From Diaporthe sp. PMI_573 (Eukaryota > Ascomycota > Sordariomycetes > Diaporthales > Diaporthaceae), in NCBI GenBank assembly GCA_021399435.1, contig JAJTUP010000035.1, forward strand, positions 496,001 through 560,000: 64,000 bases of DNA, read 5' to 3'. The notes beneath the pieces were generated by a model. The model ran no database searches and was not told where the DNA came from. It was given only the letters and a program-made list of their open reading frames with translations. Below, piece by piece: positions 1 to 10,230 of this stretch; within the stretch, counting starts at the first letter, position 1; each line of letters begins with the position of its first letter. The translations under genes and the position numbers were made by a program.

Positions 1-1258
1 GAATCAGGCAAGTTTTTGTCATTTTGGAAATGGAACCCTGGTCCTTTTATACTAACTAGTAGCAGATCAAGAGCCCACAGTGGCTCAACAGAGCCCTGAG
101 CCTTAGATTGCCGCGGCTTACACTTCTTCCGGACAGATTAAGCCCCGGAGACACGGCGGACGCAATGGCTGTGCAACGTCTCAACAGAGTAGACTCTATT
201 CTGGGCTCGATAGTTACCGATGAACTGGATGAGCAACGTGAGAGAACGAAAGAGCTGGCGACCTCCTTCTTTCGTACTGGGGAATTCCAAAACGCCCAAC
301 GATTGTTCAGTATCCTGGACAAACAGTGACCAGTCAAGAACCTGACCAATCAAACCAGCCAAAACCTCTATGTGACTAAGTTCTCGCTAAGGTAGATTAA
401 TGTGACTGCAAGTCTTCTTAAAGGTTCATGAAGGCTGTATTTCATTCGAGGGTGATGACAAGCCAGCATGGATCGTGTAGATATGATCTATTGCGAACCA
501 GTTCTATCTTTCTCACTTGTGGCTTCTGGACTTATTGTAAGTATCCAGAATGGAACACTTTGATCACATCTACCGTTAGATGATATACAGGAGCAAGTCA
601 GTTGTAATGGTTCCTTTTCTGTCTAGATGCAGGAATTTGAATTTGGCTGTTGCAAGGGGCCTCGAAGGTGGCCCATAAGTGGTCGTGCTGGCTGCGTGAG
701 GGGAACTCACCACTACCGGTATGTAGCGTTTTTCCGAGATAGGCGTTTCCTTGCATTTCGAAAAAAATAAAATGCGGGGTTGGGCCACCTAACTATCAAT
801 GACTTTCCCTCAATACTCTCTCTATTCCCTTTGCACATTCTCACATTTCTACGAGACGACGCACCTCCTCGCGTGGCCATCACGAACTTGGAGTAGACCT
901 TGCCCCATCTATATCCAACGTTAGGGAAGGCGTGATGGCTTCTTCCCCCCCGCGCAACGGCGAGGACTACTACCTCCTCCCCGCTCGACCTTCGAGGCCA
1001 ACCGGCAACAGCGAGGACTACCACACCTCCCTGCTCGAAACGACACGACGGCGGTCGCTACACTACCCTGAGAGGTTTCCCCTACGAGGTTTCCCTCTCA
1101 GTTTTTGGGAATCCAGGTAGTAATGAAGCTTGGTGGAATGTTATGGACCTACAACCGGCGGTAGGAAAATAGCGAGAACGGCTTTGGCTTAGCATCACTG
1201 GATGAGATTTGTCTAATGGGTTGACTTGATTGTTATAAAGGGGATATCCCTTACCTAG
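1..1258. other. No supported gene
   Basis: No open frame here has a recognisable domain or convincing splice structure. Around 950-1050 there is a short imperfect repeat built on GGCAACAGCGAGGACTAC and a few related copies, which gives artificially open frames on both strands. I see no promoter or RNA gene that I can support. Confidence 0.5.
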
Positions 1259-2433
1259 CTAGACACGCCCTGTACCCTCTGAGATCAAGGTCTGGTCGTA
1301 CCGCTTGCGGTGCGGCCCCCGGCGTAAAACAATATCATCATCATCATCATCCTCTGCACCACCACTGATTTCACCAGCTGGCCGCTTCCCCTTCTGCTCT
1401 TCCTCAATTATCGCCCGGGAATCCTCAATACTAAGTGCCCCTCCAAGCTGCACTCGGGTTCTTTTAGCCCTCCGGCGTTTGGCGAGTGCTAGATTGGCAT
1501 CCTCAAGTGTACGGACCCGATCCTTCAAAATCGTGATCTCATGTGCCATTGCCTGTGAACCCTTTGCAAGCTGATCAACAGCCGAAATGATTGGTGTAGG
1601 GGAGCTACCCTGATGGGCAGAGATCTTTCCCTTAATGAAACTAGACTGCTGTATAGTTTGTCGGGCATCAGAGGGTGTTTGTGACTCCCATTTAGATGGT
1701 GACACAGGAAGGGATTGTCCTGGAGTCTGTAGGTGGATATCAAGCTTGGAAATGACAGAGTCTGGGTCCCACGGACAAATCCCAGCTCCTCTGAACCCAG
1801 ATCTCATGTTTTCTTCCGTAAAGATCTTGTCGTGGGCTGCCTTGAACGCAATAAAGAACTCAGACTTGGTGATGTGGTTGATGGAGGCCCGGATGAAGAG
1901 ATTGATCTCATCACCATATGCACGCTTCAATGGCGAGAATAATCCAACATCCAATGGCTGGAGCAAATGAGAAGAATGCGGTGGCATGCTGATAGGGATA
2001 ATGTTGTTTGTCTTGCAGTAGTTCTCAAACTCCGCCGATACATGGCTCTCGTGTCCATCTAGGATGAGCATTCGGTATCTGCCCTTTGTCTGTAGTTTGG
2101 TGTGCTTGTCGAAGTGCTGAATCCATTCCAGACCCGTCTTATTATCCGTCCACCCATTTGGAGTGGGCTTGATAACCCAGCTTGGTGGGAAGACTGACTC
2201 TGTTGTCCAGTTGGCAAGGTGGTAGGCACCTTGCACAATGACGAACGGTGGGATACACCAGCCCTTTGCATTGATACATTCGATGACTGTTGCCCATTCA
2301 CGGTTTCCAGGCTGTACAGATTTAGCCTTTCCATGGCGATCAGAACGTGTAACAACCATTGATGCAGTTATCACGCCCATCATGAAGCCAGTTTCGTCAA
2401 AGTTGTACAGGTCGTCGTCTGTGATCCCATACT
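1259..2433 (-). pseudogene. Truncated pogo/Fot1-type transposase (copy A)
   Basis: The frame encodes the DDE_1 catalytic core of a Tc1/mariner-pogo transposase and is collinear with the full copies at 13.4-15.1 and 21.3-23.0 kb. The first catalytic Asp (YNFDETGF), the second (LDGHESH) and the third (LLQPLDVGLFSPLKRAY) are all visible. Similarity stops abruptly near 2433, so the N-terminal HTH_psq and CENP-B-type DNA-binding part (about 150 residues) is missing. At the other end the usual CCHC knuckle is replaced by a run of Asp codons from a CAT/ATG microsatellite (about 1331-1352) and an unrelated tail. No terminal repeats flank it. I read it as a dead fragment; the core stays open, so loss may be fairly recent. 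Confidence 0.9.
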
Positions 2434-3326
2434 ACCAAACTGATTTATGCTAGGGATCATTTGAATCCTATATGACACAGTACTGCCGAGCTTCTTTTGC
2501 GCCTGGGGCTTCTTTGCCTCAGCTTCTCATTTGACTCAAAAAGATCATGGATTTCTTTGGAGGCGCTTTCAAGCCTATGAGTTCAAATCGCACTGGCTGC
2601 CTCTCGGGACGGCGAAGACTTTCAGTTGTATTTAAAAGGATAATTAATTGAGTCACTTCTTGTGGCTTTCCGTTGAATTTGTCCAATTGATGAGGACTCG
2701 AACTGTGCCTTATTTTTCACCGATGAATACTCGTTAAAGCTATAAGCAAGTGCGACTTAGAGATATCAGAAAGCATCCGCTACTTATTCCTGACCACAAG
2801 CTCGAAAATTCACTGGCCGCACCCGAATTTCTTAAGGACATAAGGATCCTTGAAGAATAACACGATATTCCACGTGTGATACCTTGTTACCGCCTTCGTT
2901 GTAACGGTCATTTTACTTGTACTATTTTGTCACCTTTATATATGCGTTCTGCTTGCATACTGAATTTGGGATTTTCGAACTAATACAAAAAGACTTAATG
3001 TGGTCCGAGCAAGCAAAAATACGCCGTGTTTTTTGCGACCATCAGCAGCCTCTTTTTGGGCCTTTGAGATGATTGAGACTTGATTCGGCCATTGCCAAGC
3101 TTCCATGAGACGATGCACTGAGGGCCTGAGTTACGGCAACGGGACCTTATTATGTGATATTTCTCAATTGCACAGAAATGGGCCTCATCCTTGATTTGGG
3201 TCCCAGCTCTGGCATTTTCATCTATATAATTCAGATCTCTCACGTCGACGCTGGTCTCCTGCACATATGTCCGAATCATATCGCTAAAGATGCCTCGACA
3301 CAACCGCACTGCGGCCATACTGGCTT
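2434..3326. other. Non-coding, no supported gene
   Basis: This A+T-rich stretch between two pogo fragments contains only short overlapping frames without domains. Nothing in it can be supported as a gene. Confidence 0.45.
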
Positions 3327-3557
3327 TTGTTCTATTTGGGCGGTCCGCCGCGGACCGCTTGAAAATGTGCTATTATTTACTCGGAATCAGACTGACTAGA
3401 CTTTTCTACATCTTTCTCACAAGTTCTTGCATTGTGCCCAGTCTTGCCGCAGTTGCCACATCGTCGTTTAGTCGGTCCGCCGCGGACCGTCTCCTCATCA
3501 CCACCAGCTATTTTACCAGCTGGCCGCTTCCCCTTTTGTTTTTCTTCAATTATAGAA
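3327..3557 (-). pseudogene. 3' end of a pogo element (copy A')
   Basis: Read on the minus strand this is the last part of the same pogo transposase seen at 13.4 and 21.3 kb. It carries the lysine-rich KQKGKRPAGKIAGG stretch, then a CCHC zinc knuckle (CGNCGKTGHNARTC), then an acidic Ser-rich end. The normal TAA stop is CAA here, and the conserved hairpin follows at 3340-3358. Similarity ends sharply near 3557, so only about 55 codons of the transposase remain and no terminal repeat is present. It might be the missing 3' part of copy A displaced by rearrangement, or a separate relic. Confidence 0.8.
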
Positions 3558-4162
3558 GCGCGTGATAAGAAGGCAGTATGTGGGAGGAGAGGGAGTGAGC
3601 ACAGGGGTGAGCCGTTGGTAGAAAACTTGGTGGTTAGGAATCGAACCATTCACCCGAGCAAGATTAGCACGTGCTGGGCCTCACGATGGTAATTCGCCGC
3701 TAATTCGCCTGGTATACCATCCAGAGCTTAAGTCTGCAAGCGACGACACGTTCTGGTCAATATAGTCATCTAATTCCAGGGATGGCTCGGTCAACCAAGG
3801 TATTGATCTAAGAATTGGGATTCTTATAATAAATTTTCAATCTTCCCTGGTAGGGCATTGGACCTCAGAAGGTCTGCCAGAAGGCTTAAGTATAGGATGC
3901 AACATCTGCCATTGTGTCGTAAAGAAGGAATGAAAAGTCCTTAGCATTTATATGTCGTGGGCAGGGAACCAAACTATCAGGTAGAAAACCTCACGGAACA
4001 AGTTTGAGGATAGGCAAGATGGGGTATAGGGCATAATCGCGTTTGAACGTCGCTTGATAGTCTAACTCCATATTCTCTGAGCCTGTAGGGGGTGAGTAAT
4101 CTGCCCTGCTTGAAGTCAAGATCCGGTTACAAGGTCTATTTGCCGGATTCTTGTGCATTATT
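3558..4162. other. No supported gene
   Basis: No domain-bearing frame is present. A tRNA-like string around 3610-3690 was examined and rejected because its T-stem does not pair. The right part may be the 3' untranslated region of the two-RING gene. Confidence 0.4.
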
Positions 4163-4746
4163 TCAGATATTTCCAACATTATAATAAATACAGGGCCAAA
4201 TCTCTTGTACAATCCCTCCACAATAAGGGCAAGGAATGTTCACGCGTATAGGATTATGCTTCAACCACAAGCTAGCATAACTCACATAACATTCCACACA
4301 AAAGATGTGTCCTGTAATATTATTAGCGATCAGAATAATCATATTGCAACAGGGCGATTATACCACATTGAAGTGCTAGAAGAGGAGACTCTCCATTCAT
4401 CTTTCTGTAGCAAATCGAACATTCATCCAGTTTCCACAACCTACAAAGCTCCTGCTCTTCAAACGGGTCACGTTGGCAACGCTTATGGCTTCTTATCTCT
4501 GCGCAATCCATACATATCATCTGCGATAACATGTAAGAATGGAAAATACCTCAAAAAGCGTATACTTACATGCCCACATCCATTATATCCGTATCTCTCT
4601 GTTAAAAGAGCAGAAAAGCAGATTGTACAGTTGTCGACGTCAACGGTGAAGTCAATTATTTGTTTCTGTAAGTCCATTTGATTATTGGTCCCAGGTCGCA
4701 TGGCTGCCGTCCTTGACGTGTAGGGGTTGGCTTGGCGATTGTCCAT
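4163..4746 (-). CDS. Small protein with two tandem RING fingers
   Basis: Three exons on the minus strand (4746-4570, 4520-4364, 4311-4163) join in frame to 160 residues. The introns are 49 nt (GTAAGT...CAG) and 52 nt (GTATAA...CAG, with a CTAAT branch). Splicing restores a textbook C3HC4 RING: C93, C96, C111, H113, C116, C119, C139, C142. A second RING-like set precedes it: C40, C43, C57, H59, C62, C65, C74, C85. RING fingers usually bind E2 enzymes in ubiquitin ligases, so an E3-type role is an inference. I chose the ATG at 4746, but the frame stays open to about 4810 behind possible acceptor sites, so an upstream exon is possible. No membrane segment or other domain is seen. Both RINGs have all their metal ligands, which argues for a living gene despite its setting among transposon relics. 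Confidence 0.7.
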
Positions 4747-4971
4747 CCAATCTTGCGAGTACAAATAGAAATTGTCAAATATATCTTTCACCTGACACAA
4801 GCTGTACTGTATTTACATTTTTCGACCCAAGTCTACTGTATATGTAGTATGGTGCTACATCGGCGGGGATGGTTTGCCAGTGCTGACCGCTACTTGAAGC
4901 ACCATGTAGACCCAGGTACTACCGGTATATAAGTACTATGCATAACTGTAATACTGTGCTGTAATACCATT

Positions 4972-5280
4972 TTATAATCTAAATGCGCTTCCGCTGAAAG
5001 AAGCCCGCGACCAGGCCGAAACAAGTCCGATTTCTTCGGACTTGGTGAATACAAAAAAAGACACATTGGCTGCAATGTACCATACTCAAGGAGCACTTCG
5101 CTCGATTACCTTACCTGGCCGCGGGATAAGCGTTGGTGGGAAATGAGACCAGGTTGTGACTGTTGGGACATTTTCCCTCACTTGTTGTGGTGCCTGTGGC
5201 CGTGGATTTGTGTTGTGCCCGCTAATAACTCGAGGAGAGCTCGCAAGTGGCGACGCTGACATCTGTTGATTGGTCGACAT
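4972..5280 (-). CDS. Possible small two-exon gene, unknown function
   Basis: Exons 5280-5115 and 5069-4972 join across a 45-nt GTAAGG...CAG intron to 87 residues. The first exon is Ser/Pro/Asn-rich and probably disordered; the second has no known domain. It lies 225 bp upstream of the two-RING gene on the same strand and could instead be that gene's 5' part, but the donor phase does not match any acceptor I see before the RING exon. Evidence is limited to splice-site quality and frame. Confidence 0.3.
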
Positions 5281-7106
5281 GTACCTCTCTCTGAGTGGAG
5301 TACAATGCTTGTCAGAAGTACCTGTATTTAACCCAACAGCCACGATGTAGTCTTTCAAAATGCAGGACTTCTGTTAGGTACTGTGCATGGAGAACCACTG
5401 GGAATCGGCCCATTAGTCGTATCAAGGCTTTATCGCACCCAGAAATCCAAGAGGATAAGGAGAGGCGCCGAGCTGAAAGAGAGCCGGTTTCTGACGATGA
5501 CATGCCCAAGTCTGGGCGAGATATCATGGACCTTGCTGGCCCTAACGCCACTGCGGCGGATCGATCCAAGTTCAAGAAGATAGGACTTGCATATAATGCC
5601 AAATAACCGATTGAAAGAAGAGATTCAGAGCTTCGATTTGATACAGTCATTGTTTACATACGATCAGAATTGACTTGTTGATTGCTTCATGAAGTCAGAG
5701 TGTTTTTGCGGGTGTTCTCCAAATTTGGCTGTGCCGGATGGTAGGGTATGCCAGATCGTGGGGGGCTATAGTGTCAAGATCATGTTCAAGAAATCTAACA
5801 GATCATAGTAACCCATAAAGAACGCAACCGGAACCCTGAAGCTCGCAGATTATGTTTTCCACCATTTGCCAGGACCACAGAATCTTGTGTAATCATGCCA
5901 AATTCAGATAATGGAGGCCTGGAGAGCCCTGCTCAATCCTGTCCGACGAGACATGATCCACCTACGGAGCCCTTGAGCGGCGCTTTGGCAGCACTGTCCA
6001 AGTGACCTCCTATTGCAGCCTCACTGATGTCATCAATATCGCCCTCTCCTTTATTACCAATCTTATAAAAAGTCTTATTAATAAGGGTTCAGACAGGCCT
6101 CCTACTTGGAGCGGCCAATTGCAGGCAGGAGAGGACATTAAATTAGGCGTGCAGAGCAAGCGGGGTTGGAGGTGGTGGGCGGCGAAAGCGTCGGTGCAAC
6201 GCTGGCCCTAAAAAGACATTGTTGCCGATTTCAAACGCGAGGTCAGGCATCAGTTTATTTCAGCATATACTCAAGATGGGTCATATTGTCGCGCGTCTTC
6301 AAAGGTTCAACTGATCATGCTGTTTGCAATAGGAAGACTCAATGCCCGCTCTATAAGAGCTTCTGTAAACACGGAACCGGGCGGATGTGTTACCATCAGC
6401 CAGCACATAAATGACGTCATGCGAGAGGTCCAATCTCCGACATTGTTTGAACAGGAAAACGCCATGACGCTGATGGCATCTGTGCACGATGTATGCCTGG
6501 CGATATTCGAAGAGAAACTTAGTCTTGAATATACCCTTTGAGTAAAGGTATTATGAAGTACTTGAGCACATAATAGTTGAACCCCCTAACCCAAAACAGC
6601 CCCATAAACAGGCTGACATGAAAATACTTGAAACTGTCTATGTTTAGAGCGGGCCGCTTAGATATAGCCGAGCCAATGAATCAGGACAAATTGGGAACAA
6701 TTAAGCCTCAAGAAGTGGATAGTGTTTACTGTCAAGAGCGTAGCTTGCCACACATAAGACACGGACCCATGTGGCACCGAATGTGTCTTTTGCAGCACGA
6801 TCGCCGTGTAACTGGAAACGGAAATTGTAAGAAATAAGAGATATAATTAGAAATGACTGCTTACATATCTTTGGGTTCACGTTTCAGGATGTATTAGGGA
6901 GAAAAATATTCAATTTAAGATTTAAGAAATCGCGTAATATAAAACATTATACATAATTATAAATATCGTACAGTAGTATGTATTACAAGTTGAAACCTAA
7001 CATATCTATACTACAGTGAAATAAAACCATTGACTTTTATCAACATCCTGGTACTGCACATCATCAAAGCATTTTACATTGCTCCATCTCGACCTGCTTA
7101 ATCGAC
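5281..7106. other. Mostly non-coding; weak frames only
   Basis: A charged frame at about 5440-5606 (plus strand, ending at a TAA) resembles the C-terminal end of a protein but matches no family I know. A frame at 6317-6541 is similarly weak. The remainder, especially 6840-7010, is very A+T-rich and shows nothing that I can support. Confidence 0.4.
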
Positions 7107-7543
7107 ATGGACAGTTCCGAACAGTCTTATGACTTGGCTCCACTTCTAGAAAATGATTCCTTATGGACACAGAATTATGGCTCAGATATGACAAACCTCT
7201 GGGATGTTCAACCGCTGCCTGTATGCAGCGAATTACAGTAAGCCTGGGAACTTCCTCCTAGCGGATGAGCAAATCTAACATATTCCCAAGCCCTTCCTAT
7301 GGCGATAAGGCAGCAAACCTACGCCAGCTCGAGCAATCACTTCAAAACATTGAAAATTATACAAGGGAGGTATCTCATAAAGTGGACCGATTAACACAGA
7401 AGATGGATGGAATTGAACAGGTAATCCAGTCGTTAAAGGGAGGCATGAGCGCTTTCACAAAATCGCTTGCAGAGCTCTTACAACCTTTCTATAATTGGAT
7501 GACAGACAAAGTAGAAGGCAATGACGGCCTGAAGGAAGCCTAA
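7107..7543 (+). CDS. Small acidic/coiled-coil protein, one intron
   Basis: Exon 7107-7237 starts at an ATG and encodes an acidic, Leu-rich N-terminus (DLAPLLENDSLW). It joins exon 7291-7543 across a 53-nt intron with GTAAGC donor, a TCTAAC branch site 14 nt before the end, and an AAG acceptor. The product is 127 residues. Roughly residues 50-100 form an amphipathic heptad pattern (LRQLEQSLQNIENY, then VDRLTQKMDGIEQVIQSL), so a coiled coil or oligomerisation region is likely. Without splicing, an ATG at 7265 would give only the second half. I do not recognise the family, and the neighbours give no clue to function. Confidence 0.55.
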
Positions 7544-8086
7544 GTAGATCGTCGCAGTGAACACTTTGATAGACGACTAGTTGGGCAACAAAGTGGATTT
7601 GTTGGGTGCTTATTTGGCTTATTTGTGCCAGACAATACTTAGTTGGGTTGATTAGTGCTTGTTTGTTGTTCTCTCAAAGCGCGTAACGAGCATCTGGGAC
7701 CAGATCGTCCGCTCAGTTGATCACGATCTGCTGGACCCCATTCTTGAAGAGCTGGCAGTCGAGGTCCCGAGCGGCACATTCAGAAGGAAGGACCCTAGGA
7801 AACCAGTTCCGAGGGCAGTGAGTCACTTGTACGGGTTCCTCACATAGGTGGTAGGTGCACAGGTTGACTGCTGGGGAATCGTACGCCTTCAAAACCGTTG
7901 CCTTCTTTCGTTTCTTCGTTTCTTCCCTTCATTTCTTCTTCAACAGGAAAATGGAAAAACTTTCTGTACCTAGGTACCTACTTTACTAGATATATTTCCT
8001 TGGCCAATCACAACGACCGTTCTCTCGTGATTAATATTAGGTTAATGTTGTTAGCCAAAGAGCTGACCTTACTTGAGCATCTGGAC

Positions 8087-8340
8087 TCAAAAGGAAAATT
8101 GGACGTAAAAGAGAATGTCCATGGCGGCCACGTGGTCTGGGTGGCCCGCCTCGCGCAGAACGTCCGGCTGGCGTCGGACATAAGACAGATAATACGGAGA
8201 AAATGTAACGGGGCACAAAGCATAAAGTAGAAACGTCTGAAAGAAATTCATCACCGAATGTATGCCTTGCCTGTTGCCTAACCACGCTAGTAAATTGACC
8301 AACCCCCTGCATATCCGCGGGGACACAGAGGGCGACCACC
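8087..8340 (-). pseudogene. Inverted partial paralogue of the membrane-protein gene
   Basis: On the minus strand, a stretch ending in VLREAGHPDHVAAMDILFYV closely resembles VLREAGHADHAYHVDIFY in the neighbouring plus-strand membrane protein. The DNA is clearly related over about 50 bp (8105-8165 reversed against 8953-9018). The frame around it is short and shifts between phases, so I call it a relic of a second, inverted gene copy. The same relic is present in the duplicated block at 33.9-34.1 kb. Confidence 0.55.
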
Positions 8341-8598
8341 TCACCAGAAGATGTCCGCTAGGTCGAACAGGCAACCGCAAGGCAGACTTTACACCCCGAG
8401 CATAGCGCGTTCAAAACAGCCCGAGACGGTTAAAAGGCGCAACAGATCCCGCCCCCTGGCCACATGCTTTTCTTCTCTCTATTTTCTCGACAACTCATTT
8501 TGCTTGCCCCTTCAGCCCAGCACAACACGAGGCCACACTACCACACACGCCTATAGCGCTCACATTTGCCCTTCGTCCTTTGCTCGATCTTTTCTACA

Positions 8599-9332
8599 AT
8601 GGGCTTCAACAACAAGGCTCTCCGGGGGGGGGGGTTATATTCTTCATTATTGTCATAGCCCTCTTCAGCACAGCCAGTGCTGGCTTCAACATTTACACTA
8701 TCGTCGAGACCTTCAAATGGCTCAAAGACTTTGTCCAACTCTCGGGACACGGCAGCAATAACTGGGACTGGACCGCGGTCATCCTTGTTTTCGCCTTTCT
8801 CGGACTCTTCGGCAATGGCGGCATGATCGCGTATAGCTACGAAAGTTGGGGCACCGAGTACCGCCGCCACGTCTTGCTCCGCCTGTTAGGTGCTTCAGTC
8901 CTGCATCTCGCCATCACAGCGCCGGCTTGGGACGCCGTGCGCAAGTACCGCTGGGCCGAGGTCCTGCGCGAGGCGGGACACGCCGACCACGCCTACCACG
9001 TCGACATATTCTACAAGCTCGGAAAGACCGTCGTCATCTTCTGGTCCGTCATTGGCTTCATCTGCTTAGTCGTGGTCCTGTTGATTTCTTTGTCGGCGTA
9101 TCTCGGGAGCCGGGAAATGAAAAAGATCATGGATGGCGTCTTGGAGCAGGCTTCCCAACCGAAGGAGCCCCATCGTCAATTGCAAGCAGATCTAGACGCG
9201 GAGAAAGGCGATGGATTGCAGGCAGACCCAGACATAGAGAGGCGCGACGATCAAAAAGTAGGCGGGCCTCTCACGAGTGCCCCCCTCACTCATCACCCAA
9301 CGTCCACCGAGGAGAAATATCCCCGCTGGTGA
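8599..9332 (+). pseudogene. Membrane protein gene with a G11-tract frameshift
   Basis: The ATG at 8599 (MGFNNKAL) leads into a run of 11 G at 8624-8634. With 9 or 12 G the frame would continue into a 240-residue protein; with 11 it does not. Downstream, hydrophobic segments occur at roughly 20-42, 64-86, 96-115 and 148-172 (numbered from a TTG that opens the long frame at 8580), so a four-span membrane protein is likely. The C-terminal 70 residues are hydrophilic, with two related LQADxDxEx motifs. I do not recognise a family with certainty. A TATA-like TTAAAAGG lies upstream near 8430. The tract may be a real disabling mutation or a sequencing slip. Copy 2 has lost this part by deletion. Confidence 0.6.
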
Positions 9333-9372
9333 TGGGGTATCGGTATATAACGAGACCAATACGGCGGATGAG

Positions 9373-10230
9373 AGGAGCACTTGGATAAGGCCGGGAGGGG
9401 AGGATGGCGGCCAAAAGACGAGAGGGCAGGGTCGGTCGAGAGACAGAACAGCGACGGCATCTATCCCGTTTAAGTTATCTTATGTCCGACCCATGTATCA
9501 TCCAACAGATTGCCAGTGAGAGAGACATGCCGGAATGCGACGTGCGGGCCAGTCTCAACGAAGTTTCTGCAGACGACGCCAAGGCTATACCCGCAGAGCT
9601 GAACGCAGCCCTCGGAATGCTGGCCGGCCTTCAGGGTCAACGGGAGCTCCACACTGCTAAACAAGCGAAGCTTGGAGAGCTCGAAGGGGCCGTGCTAGAA
9701 CATTCTGCAAGAATAGCGACGTACGGACAGATCATCGAGAACGAATCGGCAACTTGGCAAAACCTGGAGGCAGATCGCGAGGTTCTCCGAGACGAGATGG
9801 ATAGGCTCGCGGCAGACCGCAGCCTCCTCGACTTCTGGGCCTCCTCGCTCGCGCAGAAATCTCGCCGTGTCTCCTCTCCCACTCCCTCTCATCCAGCCCT
9901 GCCAAGTCGTCCTTTACCTTCCGGAAGTTCGTCCTGGACCAGTCCCTCGCGGAGCTGAACACCGTTATCACGCAGATCCTTACCATCCTTTTCGAGGATA
10001 GCCGGCATGCTACCGCTTTGACAACTGGTATGCTGCGCTCCCTCTTCGCCGGCGACAGGTCGGCTGCCGAGACGGTGGGTGAGGACGAACAGGACACCTC
10101 GGCCGCCGCCCTCGATAGCTCCCTCTCGGTTGACGCCCGCCTATCTTATGGCAAGCGCAGCGGCGGTGAGCGCAAGCGGATCGATCTCGCCCTCTTCTTC
10201 GCGCTGCTGTACGTTGGTTTTAAGTACTTG
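9373..10230 (+). pseudogene. C-terminal fragment of an SMC/Rad50-type ATPase
   Basis: The frame from about 9480 is a Glu/Ala/Leu-rich coiled coil (IATYGQIIENESATWQNL and following). After a frameshift near 9880-9900, in a CT-rich run, it continues as FVLDQSLAELNTVITQIL. It ends in LSYGKRSGGERKRIDLALFF, which matches the ABC signature motif (SGGE) of SMC, Rad50 and SbcC proteins. The Walker B motif that should follow is absent because the sequence passes directly into the LINE near 10215-10235. The Walker A half is also absent, the fragment starting right at the edge of the duplicated block. The parent protein would have been a DNA-repair-type ATPase; this piece cannot be functional. Confidence 0.65.

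Larger units (their letters stand above)
7627..9371. repeat. Segmental duplication, copy 1 (long)
   Basis: This stretch is nearly identical to 33476-34757. Shared sequence begins at TTTGTGCCAGACAATACTTA and ends at ACCAATACGGCGGATGAGA in both places. Copy 1 contains about 483 bp (8545-9027) that copy 2 lacks. The segment has no terminal inverted repeats and no target-site duplication, so it does not look like a transposon. The edges fall next to a gene tail (copy 1) and next to two coding-like fragments (copy 2), which suggests a duplicated genomic block. Confidence 0.9.

Noticed and set aside
3600..3700. tRNA-like string on the minus strand (GGTTCGATTCC with a TGCTAATCTTG loop-like part)
   Set aside because: The T-stem bases next to TTCGATT do not pair (AATGG against CCTAA) and no acceptor stem closes.
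9637..10097. Minus-strand frames of 65-121 codons
   Set aside because: They overlap the SMC-like coiled-coil coding, whose plus-strand reading has clear heptads and an SGGE motif.
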